In this document: piece by piece, positions 23,657-60,239 of the stretch
Layout: every line of letters starts with the position of its first letter
How positions within the stretch are numbered: position 1 is the first letter of the stretch
Made by a program: the position numbers and the translations under genes
NCBI GenBank assembly: GCA_036245525.1
Contig: BTPG01000005.1
Span: 208,904,611 to 208,968,610, forward strand
Source: Semisulcospira habei
Taxonomy: Eukaryota > Mollusca > Gastropoda > Semisulcospiridae
DNA length: 64,000 bases
Direction: 5' to 3'
Notes under the pieces: generated by a model
What the model saw: only the letters and a program-made list of their open reading frames with translations
Told to the model about the DNA's origin: nothing
Databases searched by the model: none

Positions 23657-23874
23657 TTAACCCATTCAGCCCTGACGCTCTACAGCAGGAGATGGGTCGA
23701 CCATGATAATTCAAGGGTAGTGCCAGATTAGCTTGGCGCCTGTCGTCGCCAAGCTAATCTGGCACTGCCCTTGAATTATCATGGTCGATCCATCTCCTGC
23801 AACAGGTGCATAGTCGTTAGATGACGCCTCCAAAATTTGGGCCGAAATACGACCGTCGGGCTGCATGAGTTCAA
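23657..23874. mobile_element. Family-1 TTAA palindromic MITE copy
   Basis: TTAACCCATTCAGCCCTGAC at the left; the right end GGGCTGCATGAGTTCAA has one inserted base in TTAA. The inner palindrome is intact. Confidence 0.9.
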
Positions 23875-24127
23875 TGCAGTTTGGCGTGGAATCATCAACA
23901 CTAAATAAATTGTGACCGTGAAATCACCAGCATTTGATGCCTTTTGACTGTAAAACTTACAGCAAGCATGAGCATCGGCCGCAAATAATGTTGAACAACT
24001 TCCCGGTTCAGAGTTTAGTCAGATTGGACAAAGCTCGTAACTTATTATTGATGTTGGTTATCAAAATGTGATGGTCTTGGATAAACAGTAGACATGTGAC
24101 AGTGGCTTAGTAAGATATTTTCATTGT

Positions 24128-24129
<2 letters not shown>

Positions 24130-24204
<75 letters not shown>

Positions 24205-24209
24205 GGGGA

Positions 24210-24270
<61 letters not shown>

Positions 24271-24360
24271 GAAATGAAATGAAATGAAACTTTATTTTCC
24301 AAGGATAAAAGAATAGGTGCGCAGACCTGTTTTCATTCTTGTCCTTGCTACACACTACAA
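24130..24360 (-). mobile_element. LINE 3'-end fragment with (CATTT)n and (CT)n tail
   Basis: On the minus strand the 3' UTR reads AAAACAGGTCTGCGCACCTA, TCCTTGGAAAATAAAGTTTC, then four CATTT units, then about 140 bp of CT. The same 3' UTR occurs at 25971-26045, so this is a severely 5'-truncated copy of that LINE family. Confidence 0.75.
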
Positions 24361-25856
24361 AGAGAGAGAGAGAGAGATGATGAATCTTTATTTATTCAGG
24401 ATAAAGCTATTAGGCAACCCAATGCCTGTCTTACAAGCTGTCCTGTAAACAAACAACAAAACAGGAAAATAAACAGAGCATGCAAATACTACTACTAATA
24501 ATAATAATAATAAGAAGAAGAAGAAGAAGAAGAAGAGGAAGAAAAACTACGGAAAAAAACCACAATGGAGAATTTGTAACTGCCTCCGATGCAAAAAGCA
24601 AGAGAACGAAACGAGTGCACAGCATTAATATTATACTAATCTAAGACAGTGTCATAGAATCAGCAGCATCAATAGCGTATAGTGACACCGACAAGACAAT
24701 AGATGATCAGGTAGCAAATTTAAGGAGAAAGAGAAAAATATTTGACGTTTACGTGTTATCAGCAGAATTATTTTTATATGGCAAACTGTGAAGTCACGCT
24801 GATTGGAAGTGAGTGTGCAATGCACGTTTAAAATGGGTTTTATCGCAAAATGATTTAATGTTTAATGGCAATGAGTTCCAGACAGAACTACCAGAAAATA
24901 GAAGGCTTGACTTGTAGAGATCTATCCGTGGGCGGGGTAAGTGAAGCAAGTCATTCCTCGTATGTAGTTGATGCCGAGGGCTGAAGTTAAGTATCATGCG
25001 CAGATATTCCGGGGCTTGATAATGAAATATTTTGTGCATGAGGCCGCATTTGTTAAATTTGAGTTGTTCCTTCAGTGTAAGCAGGCCAAGGGATTTTATT
25101 TTCTCAGCCGTGGAAATAGGGTTAGGAATAATTAACTTAACTGAACGACGATACAGCGAGTTTAGTTTTTTTAAAATGAAGTTCACTGCATTCGTCCCAC
25201 AAAGAGGACGCATACTCTCAGTGGCTTTTAATGTGTGCGTGAAAGAACAATGTACATCACTTTGTACTAAGAATATGCCTAAGTTTATATAGCAGAAATA
25301 CATTTCTGGACAAGGTTTTGCACAAACTGTCGATATGTGGCGACCAGTTCAGCTGGTCGTCAATTACAACTCCCAGTAGGCGGTGCCTGGATACTTGTTG
25401 GATAGGTTTATTGCCAAGTGACAGTTTCAGAGGGGCAGGATGTAGCTGACGCTTTTGGCGGGTTGTTATCAACATGCTTTTGATTTTAGAAGTACTGATT
25501 AGCATGCGATTTTGCGCACACCAATCTGACACTTCATCGAGACTTTGCTGGAGGATACAATTTAGCGTCGTTTCACGTTTGTCTGATGTATGCAGAGTTC
25601 AATCGTCAGCAAAGAGTTCGCATTTAACCTCAGGATTTGAGATGGAAAGAGGTAGGTCATTGATGAATAAAGAAAATAAAAGAGGCCCTAGGATAGATCC
25701 TTGGGGGACTCCGTGCCTGACTATACCTTCTTTCGAATACCTTCCGTTTGTGTACACCTTCTGTCGGCGGTTACTGAGGTAGGAGGAGAAAAAAGCTATA
25801 GAGTTCGAATCAAGCTTATATACTGAAAGTTTTTTTTAAAAGAATGTTGTGTGGTT
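24361..25856 (-). pseudogene. 5'-truncated LINE reverse transcriptase with a stop in FADD
   Basis: Read on the minus strand: SYLSNRRQKVYTNG, HGVPQGSILGPLLFSLFIND, CELFADD followed by a TGA stop at about 25602-25604, then TLHTSDKRETTLNCILQQ, HRLLGVVIDDQLNWSPHID (25532-25257), and after a frameshift LNSLYRRSVKLIIPNPIST to HFKRALHTHFQSA (24794). The VPQGSILGP and FADD boxes are the reverse-transcriptase core of CR1/L2-group LINEs. The 3' end is CTGAATAAATAAAGATTCATC followed by a CT tract at 24361-24376. It is non-functional: nonsense codon in the catalytic core, frameshift, and no 5' half. Confidence 0.85.
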
Positions 25857-25923
25857 AGAGAGAGAGGGAGAGGGGGAGAGGGAGAGAGGGAGGGGAGAGA
25901 GAGAGAGAGAGAGAGAGAGGGAG

Positions 25924-25955
<32 letters not shown>

Positions 25956-26469
25956 GAGAGAGAGAACGAACGAACGAACGTAACTTTATTTTCCAAGGAT
26001 TGAGATATTAGGCGCGCAGGCCTTTCTTACAATCTGTCCTTGCTAAGCTACTTAAAAAAAGAACATTAACCAAACAACAAAAACTAACTAATAATAAACG
26101 TCACACACACGCATACACACACGCACACATATACATGTACTCGTGCACATGCGCACTTTTGTACATACACATACACACGTACGTGCGCACAAAATTATCT
26201 AACATATAAGTAGGTATGATATTTGTGTACTATCAAAAACAAGTTAGAAAACAGAACAAACAATTTGGAGGCTAGATGGGAAATAAAAATAGCAAAAATG
26301 TAAAAACATGAAGCGTATTATGACGAGAAACAAAGAAGAAGAAAGGATCAGCATAACGTTGTCTTAGAAAGGTAATCATGTACTCTACTTTTAAACAGTG
26401 AGAGGGACGTGGTTTGTTGAATAGTGGGAGGAAGTGAATTCCATAAAAGAGCACCAGAATAAGACAGGC
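25857..26469 (-). pseudogene. Third truncated LINE copy, C-terminal tail plus 3' UTR
   Basis: The minus strand encodes SYSGALLWNSLPPTIQQTTS then LSLFKSRVHDYLSKTTLC and a stop (26466-26345). The 3' UTR follows, ending GGAAAATAAAGTTACGTTCG, a (GTTC)n tail, and then an impure CT tract (25858-25965). The 5' edge abuts a GA tract. Confidence 0.8.
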
Positions 26470-26549
<80 letters not shown>

Positions 26550-26556
26550 GGGGGGG
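26470..26556. repeat. (GA)n microsatellite
   Basis: About 75 bp of GA followed by a G-run. By analogy with the three LINE tails just before it, this may be the tail of a further lost copy. Confidence 0.9.
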
Positions 26557-26990
26557 GGGAGTGGGCATCGTGCCGTCCATGTTACTTTCCAGCTTCCGAA
26601 ATCCAACCGCGCGGTTGGAGGGAGGGAGGGGGGGGGGGCGGAGGAGGGGAAAAAGAGAAGATTGTCTTCCAGCCAGAAAAATTAAAGCATACACACATTC
26701 ATGGTTCGCTCTCTAAAAACATATCTTTCTTTCTTTCTTTCTTTATTGTTTGTGTTGGATCATCGGATACTTATATTTTCATGTGGAGAAGGGGGGGTAG
26801 GGGAGAGAGGTGCAGGGCTACCCATCCCTCCCGTTCATACACCACTGTGTGATAAAAAGGATAAAAGCATACACGCACTTTACACGACTTCGCTGGTGAC
26901 AACCAGTTATCAAAGATTATTTATAAATTGATACAGTGTAGACATGCACTTTGAGCCACGTCACAAGATTGAATATAAACCCTTGCACAC

Positions 26991-27113
26991 TTAACCCCAG
27001 ATAGCACCCTCAATTTGAGGCAGACCAGGAGTCGAGTTTGGTTCTCAAGAGGCATAGATTCTCATGAGCCCCGGCGATCCCCGGGGCTCATGAAAATCTA
27101 TGCCTCTTGTTAA
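26991..27113. mobile_element. Family-2 MITE copy, right end shortened
   Basis: Starts TTAACCCCAG; the stem is CAAGAGGCATAGATTCTCAT with GAGCCCCGGCGATCCCCGGG; TTAA occurs directly after the stem (27110-27113), where other copies continue about 40 bp further. Confidence 0.75.
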
Positions 27114-27411
27114 CAAAACAGATTGGCGCGGGGTCAGACAGGTCGCCCATCTAGACTGTTCTCCCCTGCCTGAGTGCATGACATCAGTAAGGCCCGTTCA
27201 CTCAGTGCAACAGTGTGAAAGTTGACAAAACTCCTGGCGCCCATGACCTGTAAGGACACTGATGCAGGAAAGTCATAATGCAGGAAAGTCATAAATTATG
27301 TATCATCTGTTAGATCATACGTTTAAGATATATTTGCGCTCGTGCACAAAGCTTTAAATCTTCTAGCCCCGTGCATTCTACTGGGATTCAGCAAACAATT
27401 GGCGGTGAGAA

Positions 27412-54659
<27,248 letters not shown>

Positions 54660-54675
54660 TTGATTAAAATATGCA

Positions 54676-54889
54676 TTGACCCATTCAGCCCTGACGCACT
54701 ATAGCAGCAGATGGATCGACCATGATAATTCAAGGGTAGTGCCAGATTAGCTTGGCGCCGACAGGCGCCAAGCTAATCTGGCACTGCCCTTGAATTATCA
54801 TGGTCGATCCATCTCCTGCAACTGGTGCATAGTCATTAGATGACGCCTCCAAAATTTGGGAAATTCGGCCGTCGGGCTGAGTGAGTTAA
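54676..54889. mobile_element. Family-1 MITE 16 bp after the TRIM stop codon
   Basis: TTGACCCATTCAGCCCTGAC to GGGCTGAGTGAGTTAA with a near-perfect palindrome. If the transcript extends this far, its 3' UTR would contain a hairpin of about 50 bp stem. Confidence 0.9.
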
Positions 54890-54925
54890 ATGTTAACTTA
54901 CGAATGTACATCACAGTTCGAACCT

Positions 54926-55037
54926 GCACCACAGTGCGCAAGAGGTCATCGGGCCGACTACGGCCGCCCACTGTCTCGAGTACGCGCCGTGAGATGACCT
55001 TAGTTGCCTGCTCGGCGTTAGACCCAAATAACTAACT
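54926..55037 (+). mobile_element. tRNA-derived SINE fragment
   Basis: AGTTCGAACC matches a tRNA B box, followed by AAGAGGTCATCGGGCCGACT, GAGATGACCTTAGTTGCCTG, CTCGGCGTTAGACCC and an (AACT)n tail. The A box and 5' part are missing. Confidence 0.7.
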
Positions 55038-55167
55038 AACTAACTGTCTCGAGTACGCGCCAGTTTCCGCCTCTCGTTTATTCAAGTGACGTCTCGAGTG
55101 CGAGCAAAAGCCATAATTTTAATAATTTTATTTTGTCCCAGCTCTAAACAGCTCTTAGCATTTTGCT

Positions 55168-55265
55168 CAACTCATTCAGTAGCTGCTGAAGTGTCGCATA
55201 GCATTGCCGTCAGCAGCGTTATAGACACTTCCGCAGCTATTGACGCGGGGCGCCTTGAATGACTG
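55168..55265. repeat. Imperfect palindrome, possible further TTAA-type family
   Basis: CATTCAGTAGCTGCTGAAGT and GTCGCATA face TATAGACACTTCCGCAGCTA and a CTTGAATG end. The CATTCA/TGAATG ends recall family 1, but no TTAA is visible. Confidence 0.5.
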
Positions 55266-55268
55266 ACT

Positions 55269-55460
55269 TGAACCCTGAGGCAGAACTTCCCAAGTCTGCG
55301 ACAGTTACTCGTATCCTCTGAAGACTCCATCACAGTTCAGGAGATGGATAGACTGTGCTAGTCCATGGGCGGTGCCTGGAAGTTACAAGCTATTCTAGCA
55401 CTACCCTGAACTACCATGGTCTGTCTTTTACCCTATTGCCTTGCTAGAGCTGTGTTAAGA
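55269..55460. mobile_element. Family-1b MITE, decayed
   Basis: Keeps GGAGATGGATAGACTGTGCT and ATTCTAGCACTACCCTGAAC with CCTCTGAAGACTCC of subtype 1b. Confidence 0.6.
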
Positions 55461-55493
55461 GCTGACATTTGACGGACATTTTGAACTGTAATA

Positions 55494-55897
55494 AATATAC
55501 TCACAAACCAGCTAGGTGAGGCTAGCGCTGATAGAACTGTACACACACCAAGGGGAATTACTCATCGCTGGACAGACTGGTTTGTGAGTATTCTATAACT
55601 CGAGGCAAAATTTGTATCGTTACATTGTTGTGTATTGTGCATATACTGTGGGAAATCAGGGTATTTACCCGACCTTCTTGTTTGTGTATGTGTGTTTCTC
55701 CTGCATACTTCCTAAGTTCCGGAAAAAGACACGGGTTATAGGCTTGACCTGATACATTCTTTTAGGGATGTAGATGATCGTCTTGTTCTATACCTGCGTA
55801 TTTTTCTGTGGGCTGGCGATTGGGTGCCTGGTAGGCAGGGGGCAGGGGATCTAACTGTTTGTCTGTCCAGCGCTGAGTAGTTCCCCTTGGTATGTGT
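55494..55897. mobile_element. Nested inverted repeats (foldback)
   Basis: Inner pair: AATATACTCACAAACCAGC (from 55494) with CTGGTTTGTGAGTATT (to about 55592). Outer pair: CACCAAGGGGAATTACTCAT and GCTGGACAGAC (55546-55576) with GTCTGTCCAGCGCTGAGTAG and TTCCCCTTGGT (55861-55892). CAAGGGGAATTACTCA also occurs at 48150. Confidence 0.7.
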
Positions 55898-55961
55898 AAT
55901 AAATATACACTTCGCACTTTGTGTGTGTGTGTGTGACGCACAGATTATCAATTAACCCGTC

Positions 55962-56147
55962 CAGTGCCAGTAGACGCCATCTGCGTCAATTTAGCAAAAA
56001 AGCTAGCTGTCCCAGGAACACAGTTTCAAAGTGGTGTCAGCAAGAGGCATAGATCCTCATGAGCCCCCGCGACTGCGGGGGCTCATGAGGATCTATACCT
56101 CTTGCAGCTGGGTGGTGTTTGCATTTTCTCGGCACTGAACGGGTTAA
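55962..56147. mobile_element. Family-2 TTAA MITE, complete
   Basis: TTAACCCGTCCAGTGCCAGT to TCGGCACTGAACGGGTTAA. The stem is perfect over AAGAGGCATAGATCCTCATG and AGCCCCCGC. The right TTAA is shared with the next element. Confidence 0.93.
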
Positions 56148-56357
56148 CCCATTCAGCCCTGAAGCACTACAGCAGGAGATGGGTCGACCACGATAATTCA
56201 AGGGTAGTGCCAGATTAGCTTGGCGCCTGTCGGCGCCAAGCTAATCTGGCACTACCCTTGAATTATCATGGTCGTTCCATCTCCTGCAACAGGCGCATAG
56301 TCGTTAGACGACGCCTCCAAAATTTGAGAAATACGGCCGTCGTGTTGAATGAGTTAA
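56144..56357. mobile_element. Family-1 TTAA MITE, complete
   Basis: TTAACCCATTCAGCCCTGAA to GTGTTGAATGAGTTAA. The inner palindrome is perfect or nearly so. Confidence 0.93.
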
Positions 56358-56454
56358 CACGTCATGATTTGAGTGTAGTTTATACCTTGGGGCACCCTTG
56401 ACATTATTCACTTTAAGTTGCATTGCATTGATTCTTTGGAATAATTGTAAATTC

Positions 56455-56617
56455 AGTTCTAGAGAAACTAAACCTTCCGGAGGGCACGGATCCAGGGTAG
56501 GCCCAGCAAGCGGCATAGATTCTCATGGGCCCCCGCATTTGCGGGGGCCCATGAGAATCTATGCCTCTTGCACCTGAGCGGTGTTATTTTTTTTTGCTCG
56601 GCAGCGAAAATGGTTAA
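56455..56617. mobile_element. Family-2 MITE copy
   Basis: Stem AGCGGCATAGATTCTCATGG with GCCCCCGCATTTGCGGGGGC and complement. Right end TGCTCGGCAGCGAAAATGGTTAA; left end diverged. Confidence 0.82.
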
Positions 56618-57185
56618 CGGTACATATGATAACCCATATCTTTGTAGTCAATTCCCTTCTACCCTTTGTATTCCTCAAAATGAAAAGGAGGGCTGTTGAA
56701 GCGCACACAGGTTGTCTCCCTTGATTCGCTGCGCTGATCAGCACAGCAAATGGAGGGAGGCCACCAGTGTGAATGACGTGATCAGTCTGTGCAAATACGG
56801 ATTACATTTTGTGCAGTGTACAGTTCTATAGGTCTAAACATGTTTTGGCGTCTTGAGTGAATCCTTATGCACGCAACCACCGTTGGTGTTTACATTACCA
56901 CACGCACTGTTTCCAGTGACGGCGGTCACATAATCCAAGGGGTTTCAGGTTAGCCTCTTTGGGTGAATATATTATCACATTAATTTTGTGTCTAGATTAA
57001 TATATTTTTTTTCAATAAATTATATTAATAAAAACACAACCACATTACTGTTCAGATTGCTACCATTGCAAGTTTCAATGAATGTTTTTTCTCTATGACC
57101 GTTTCGGTCTGTCCGCCTGGTAAACACGTGACTTGTTCCCATTGTAACTTCTCATCACGCAACATATATAGTAACCCTTAGCTGG
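56618..57185. other. Unassigned stretch
   Basis: No gene or repeat recognised. Confidence 0.4.
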
Positions 57186-57189
57186 CTAT

Positions 57190-57252
57190 GAGCGCCACCG
57201 CCGTGAGATGGCCTTAGTCGCCTGCTCGGCGTTAAACCACAATAACTATGAG
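57190..57252 (+). mobile_element. SINE 3'-end fragment
   Basis: GCGCCACCGCCGTGAGATGG, CCTTAGTCGCCTGCTCGGCG and TTAAACCACAATAAC match the 3' half of 54926-55037. Confidence 0.65.
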
Positions 57253-57274
57253 CGCCAAAGAGCCCCAGACGTCC

Positions 57275-57406
57275 AAGGAACTCGATCAGAAAGTGGGATC
57301 AGAATGAGGCATAGATAGTCATGAGCCCCCGCAGTTGCTGGGACTCATGACTATCTGTGTTTCTTGTAGTTCGTTCGTGTACACATTTCTCGGCAGTGAA
57401 CGGGTA
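57275..57406. mobile_element. Family-2 MITE copy
   Basis: Left GTCCAAGGAACTCGATC, stem GAGGCATAGATAGTCATGAG with complement, right TTCTCGGCAGTGAACGGGTAC. The left TTAA was not found. Confidence 0.75.
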
Positions 57407-57719
57407 CAAGGCCAATTGCGCAGGGCGGACTGGACGTGATAGCTTATAGTTAGTTGTCTGATTCGCTTGTAGCTGGGATGTGATCTAAACTCATTAGACG
57501 TGCCTTACTTTTGCGCTAGCGCTATAGCGTGATCGATCTGAAATGGCAGCCATCTGATTCTGAAAATGACAGAGGTATACTTTCTTTCTTTCTCCCCCCC
57601 TCCCCTCCACGGCTTTCCTTTATGGTTCACGTGCGAAGCAAAGTGAGTCTATGTTCTGGGCCAGTGGTCGTCCGTCCGTCGTCTGTCGTCCGTACGCCGT
57701 CGTCCGTAGTAAACTTTAA

Positions 57720-58440
57720 AGTTGGCATTTTCTCGGAGACTATTCAAGGAATAGTCTTCAAACTTGGCCTAAGGATACTTTGTGCAAGACCGTTCTAAAC
57801 ATACCAATGTCAGTGACCTCTCACAAAGTTCAAGGTCACAGTGGATCAGGAAATAGTCCAAAAATAGCTCTTTTTTTTCTCAGGTAAAAAAAGCTATATT
57901 TTGACAAAAGATGTTTTTTTTTTCTCAAATACTGCTTACAACCTCAAACCCAAACTTGGTACAGAGATACCTGATGCTAAGACCGATCTATGCATACTAA
58001 TTTGGATGACTCCTCAGAAGGCCAAGGGTCACAAGAGCTCAAACAATATGTAAAACAATTGCCATACTTTGACAAAAGATGTTTTTTTCTCAAATACTAT
58101 TCAAAACTTCAAACCTAAACTTGCTACAGAGATACCTGATGTTAAGACCTATCTATGCATACTAATTTGGATGAGCCCTCGGAAAGGTCAAGGATCACAA
58201 GAAGTAGGCAATGTGTGTAAAATGCTAATTTTTTTTTAGAATTGTAGTTACATCAACAGTTTTGAAAACTTTTCAATCAAATTTAGTACAAAGGTAGCTG
58301 ATAATAAGATCTTTCTATGAATACTAATTTAGTCGACTCAGGTCAAGGGTCACGGGTGTTTGACAGATGTGTGAAAACGGTTTAAATTTGAGAAAACATT
58401 TTGCTGGAGCAGAAGCCATCCCTTGTCTGATTGTCACAAA
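57720..58440. repeat. Diverged ~166-bp tandem repeat with AGGTCA motifs
   Basis: About four units. Each carries TTCAAACTTGG-like sequence, a GATACCTGATGYTAAGACC block, CTATGCATACTAATTTGGAT and an AGGTCAAGGGTCAC-like block. The segment GACAAAAGATGTTTTTTT recurs 166 bp apart (57903, 58069). An adjoining (GTCC) rich run lies at 57668-57712. Confidence 0.82.
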
Positions 58441-58517
58441 GGTCACATATGTAGATTGAACATACACGTGAGCCATAAGCGCTTTTCCTTTCTTGTTTGT
58501 TTTAGTTTTTAGAAACA

Positions 58518-58518
<1 letters not shown>

Positions 58519-58571
<53 letters not shown>

Positions 58572-58610
58572 CTCTGTGTGTGTGTGTATGTGTGTTTGTG
58601 CGCGTGTGTT
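58519..58610. repeat. (TG)n microsatellite
   Basis: TG run with CTCTG and TATG interruptions. 58611-59100 shows nothing recognisable. Confidence 0.97.
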
Positions 58611-59101
58611 ATACAACTATTTGATCTAATATCCTTATTACTTGCATCCTACCTCCCTCTCATGGACTGGCCAGAACGCAACGGGGTTTCACCGTGCTGT
58701 TTAAGCTATAACAAAATATAGGTCATAGTTCGCGCGCAGGTCACTAGGCCATAACCAGTTCAGGAAACAGAATGGCACACGCAGAGAATGTTTGCTGCTT
58801 TCTCAAAAATATTTTACTGAAACTAAATCCGCAGTAAACACATTTACTCGAGTATTAATAGAGAACAAGTTTCGCTTTGTCAGAACGCCCCTGTGAATCA
58901 TTTGCTCCCAAGAAACCAATTATTTTCCACCTCATTTCCTAAGCATACAAATGAATGTGCGAGCATGTACTAGCTAAGCTACTGTTTCATGTAGTAAGCC
59001 GGTTAAGGAACTGTTTCATATCGTGTGCATATTTTCCTTGGATGAATTAAACTGAATTGAACTGAACTGAGTTTCATTAAACTGCACTAAACTAAATTGA
59101 A

Positions 59102-59420
<319 letters not shown>

Positions 59421-59599
59421 CGTGTATCCTGTGCATTTGTTACCTACACAGGACTATTACGTTTAACAAAAAATCTCTCTATTAGAGGTTATGGATCAGT
59501 ATCTCCAAGAGGCTTAGATCCTCAAGAGCCCGAGTGCAGGTCTCAAGTATGGGACTTTGGATCGCAGGATTTCACTGAGTAAACACGTCGCCCGGCAAT

Positions 59600-59700
59600 T
59601 AAGTGAAGACCATCGGCCAAAGTCGTTCTACTGACTGTGCGCCCACTGACACTCCGCGGGCCCACGGCGGCTGACCTCTTCCCGATGACCTTTTGCGTAC
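59600..59700 (-). mobile_element. SINE-like fragment
   Basis: The minus strand reads TACGCAAAAGGTCATCGGGA, GGTCAGCCGCCGTGGGCCCG, CACAGTCAGTAGAACG, similar to the body at 54940-55000. A family-2 half arm (CCAAGAGGCTTAGATCCTCA) lies just upstream at 59502-59528. Confidence 0.5.
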
Positions 59701-60239
59701 TGGGTGGGCAAAGACAGGGATTTTTTTTATTCTCAATTAAACGAGACTGCATTTTTAAGCGATCCGCTCGTGAACTATCATGACTGTCCCATATCCTGTT
59801 TGAGAGATAGAACAATTGGGATTTCTTAGCCACCCCTCCATTGTCTTAAGTTGAACTTAATTAATTAACTAATTAATCTCATCAACGGTCACACGGTCGT
59901 TTCTCTAAAAAACCCAGGCCTCATATAGTATAGTGCACTCAGTAAAATAAAGATATACGACATTTCAACCCCACCTAAATTAATAATGCCATCGACCTCT
60001 AATTAGAAAATTACTCTCCGTTGTCCCCCACCCACACCCCTCCTATCTCAATGCACCCGGTTTATTTTAAATAAAACGAAGTCAACCACATTATTTACCT
60101 ACTAGGCTACACACACACCGACCACACAAAAATAACATCCCATGAGACACGTACTAACAGAGTTGATTTCTGAGGAACACAATTTTCTCAAGCAGATAAA
60201 ATTTATAATAATAATAATAGTTACAGTATTTATAATGCG
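59701..60239. other. AT-rich stretch, no gene seen
   Basis: (TAATA)n at 60205-60221 may be the 3' tail of the minus-strand LINE that follows. Confidence 0.4.

Noticed and set aside
24045..24355. Ser-Leu repeat frames
   Set aside because: Translations of the GA/CT microsatellite; likewise 25796-25996, 26272-26694 and 47108-47583.
54926..54970. A functional tRNA gene at the GTTCGAACC motif
   Set aside because: Only a B-box-like segment is present; no acceptor stem or A box, and the downstream sequence is a repeated SINE body.
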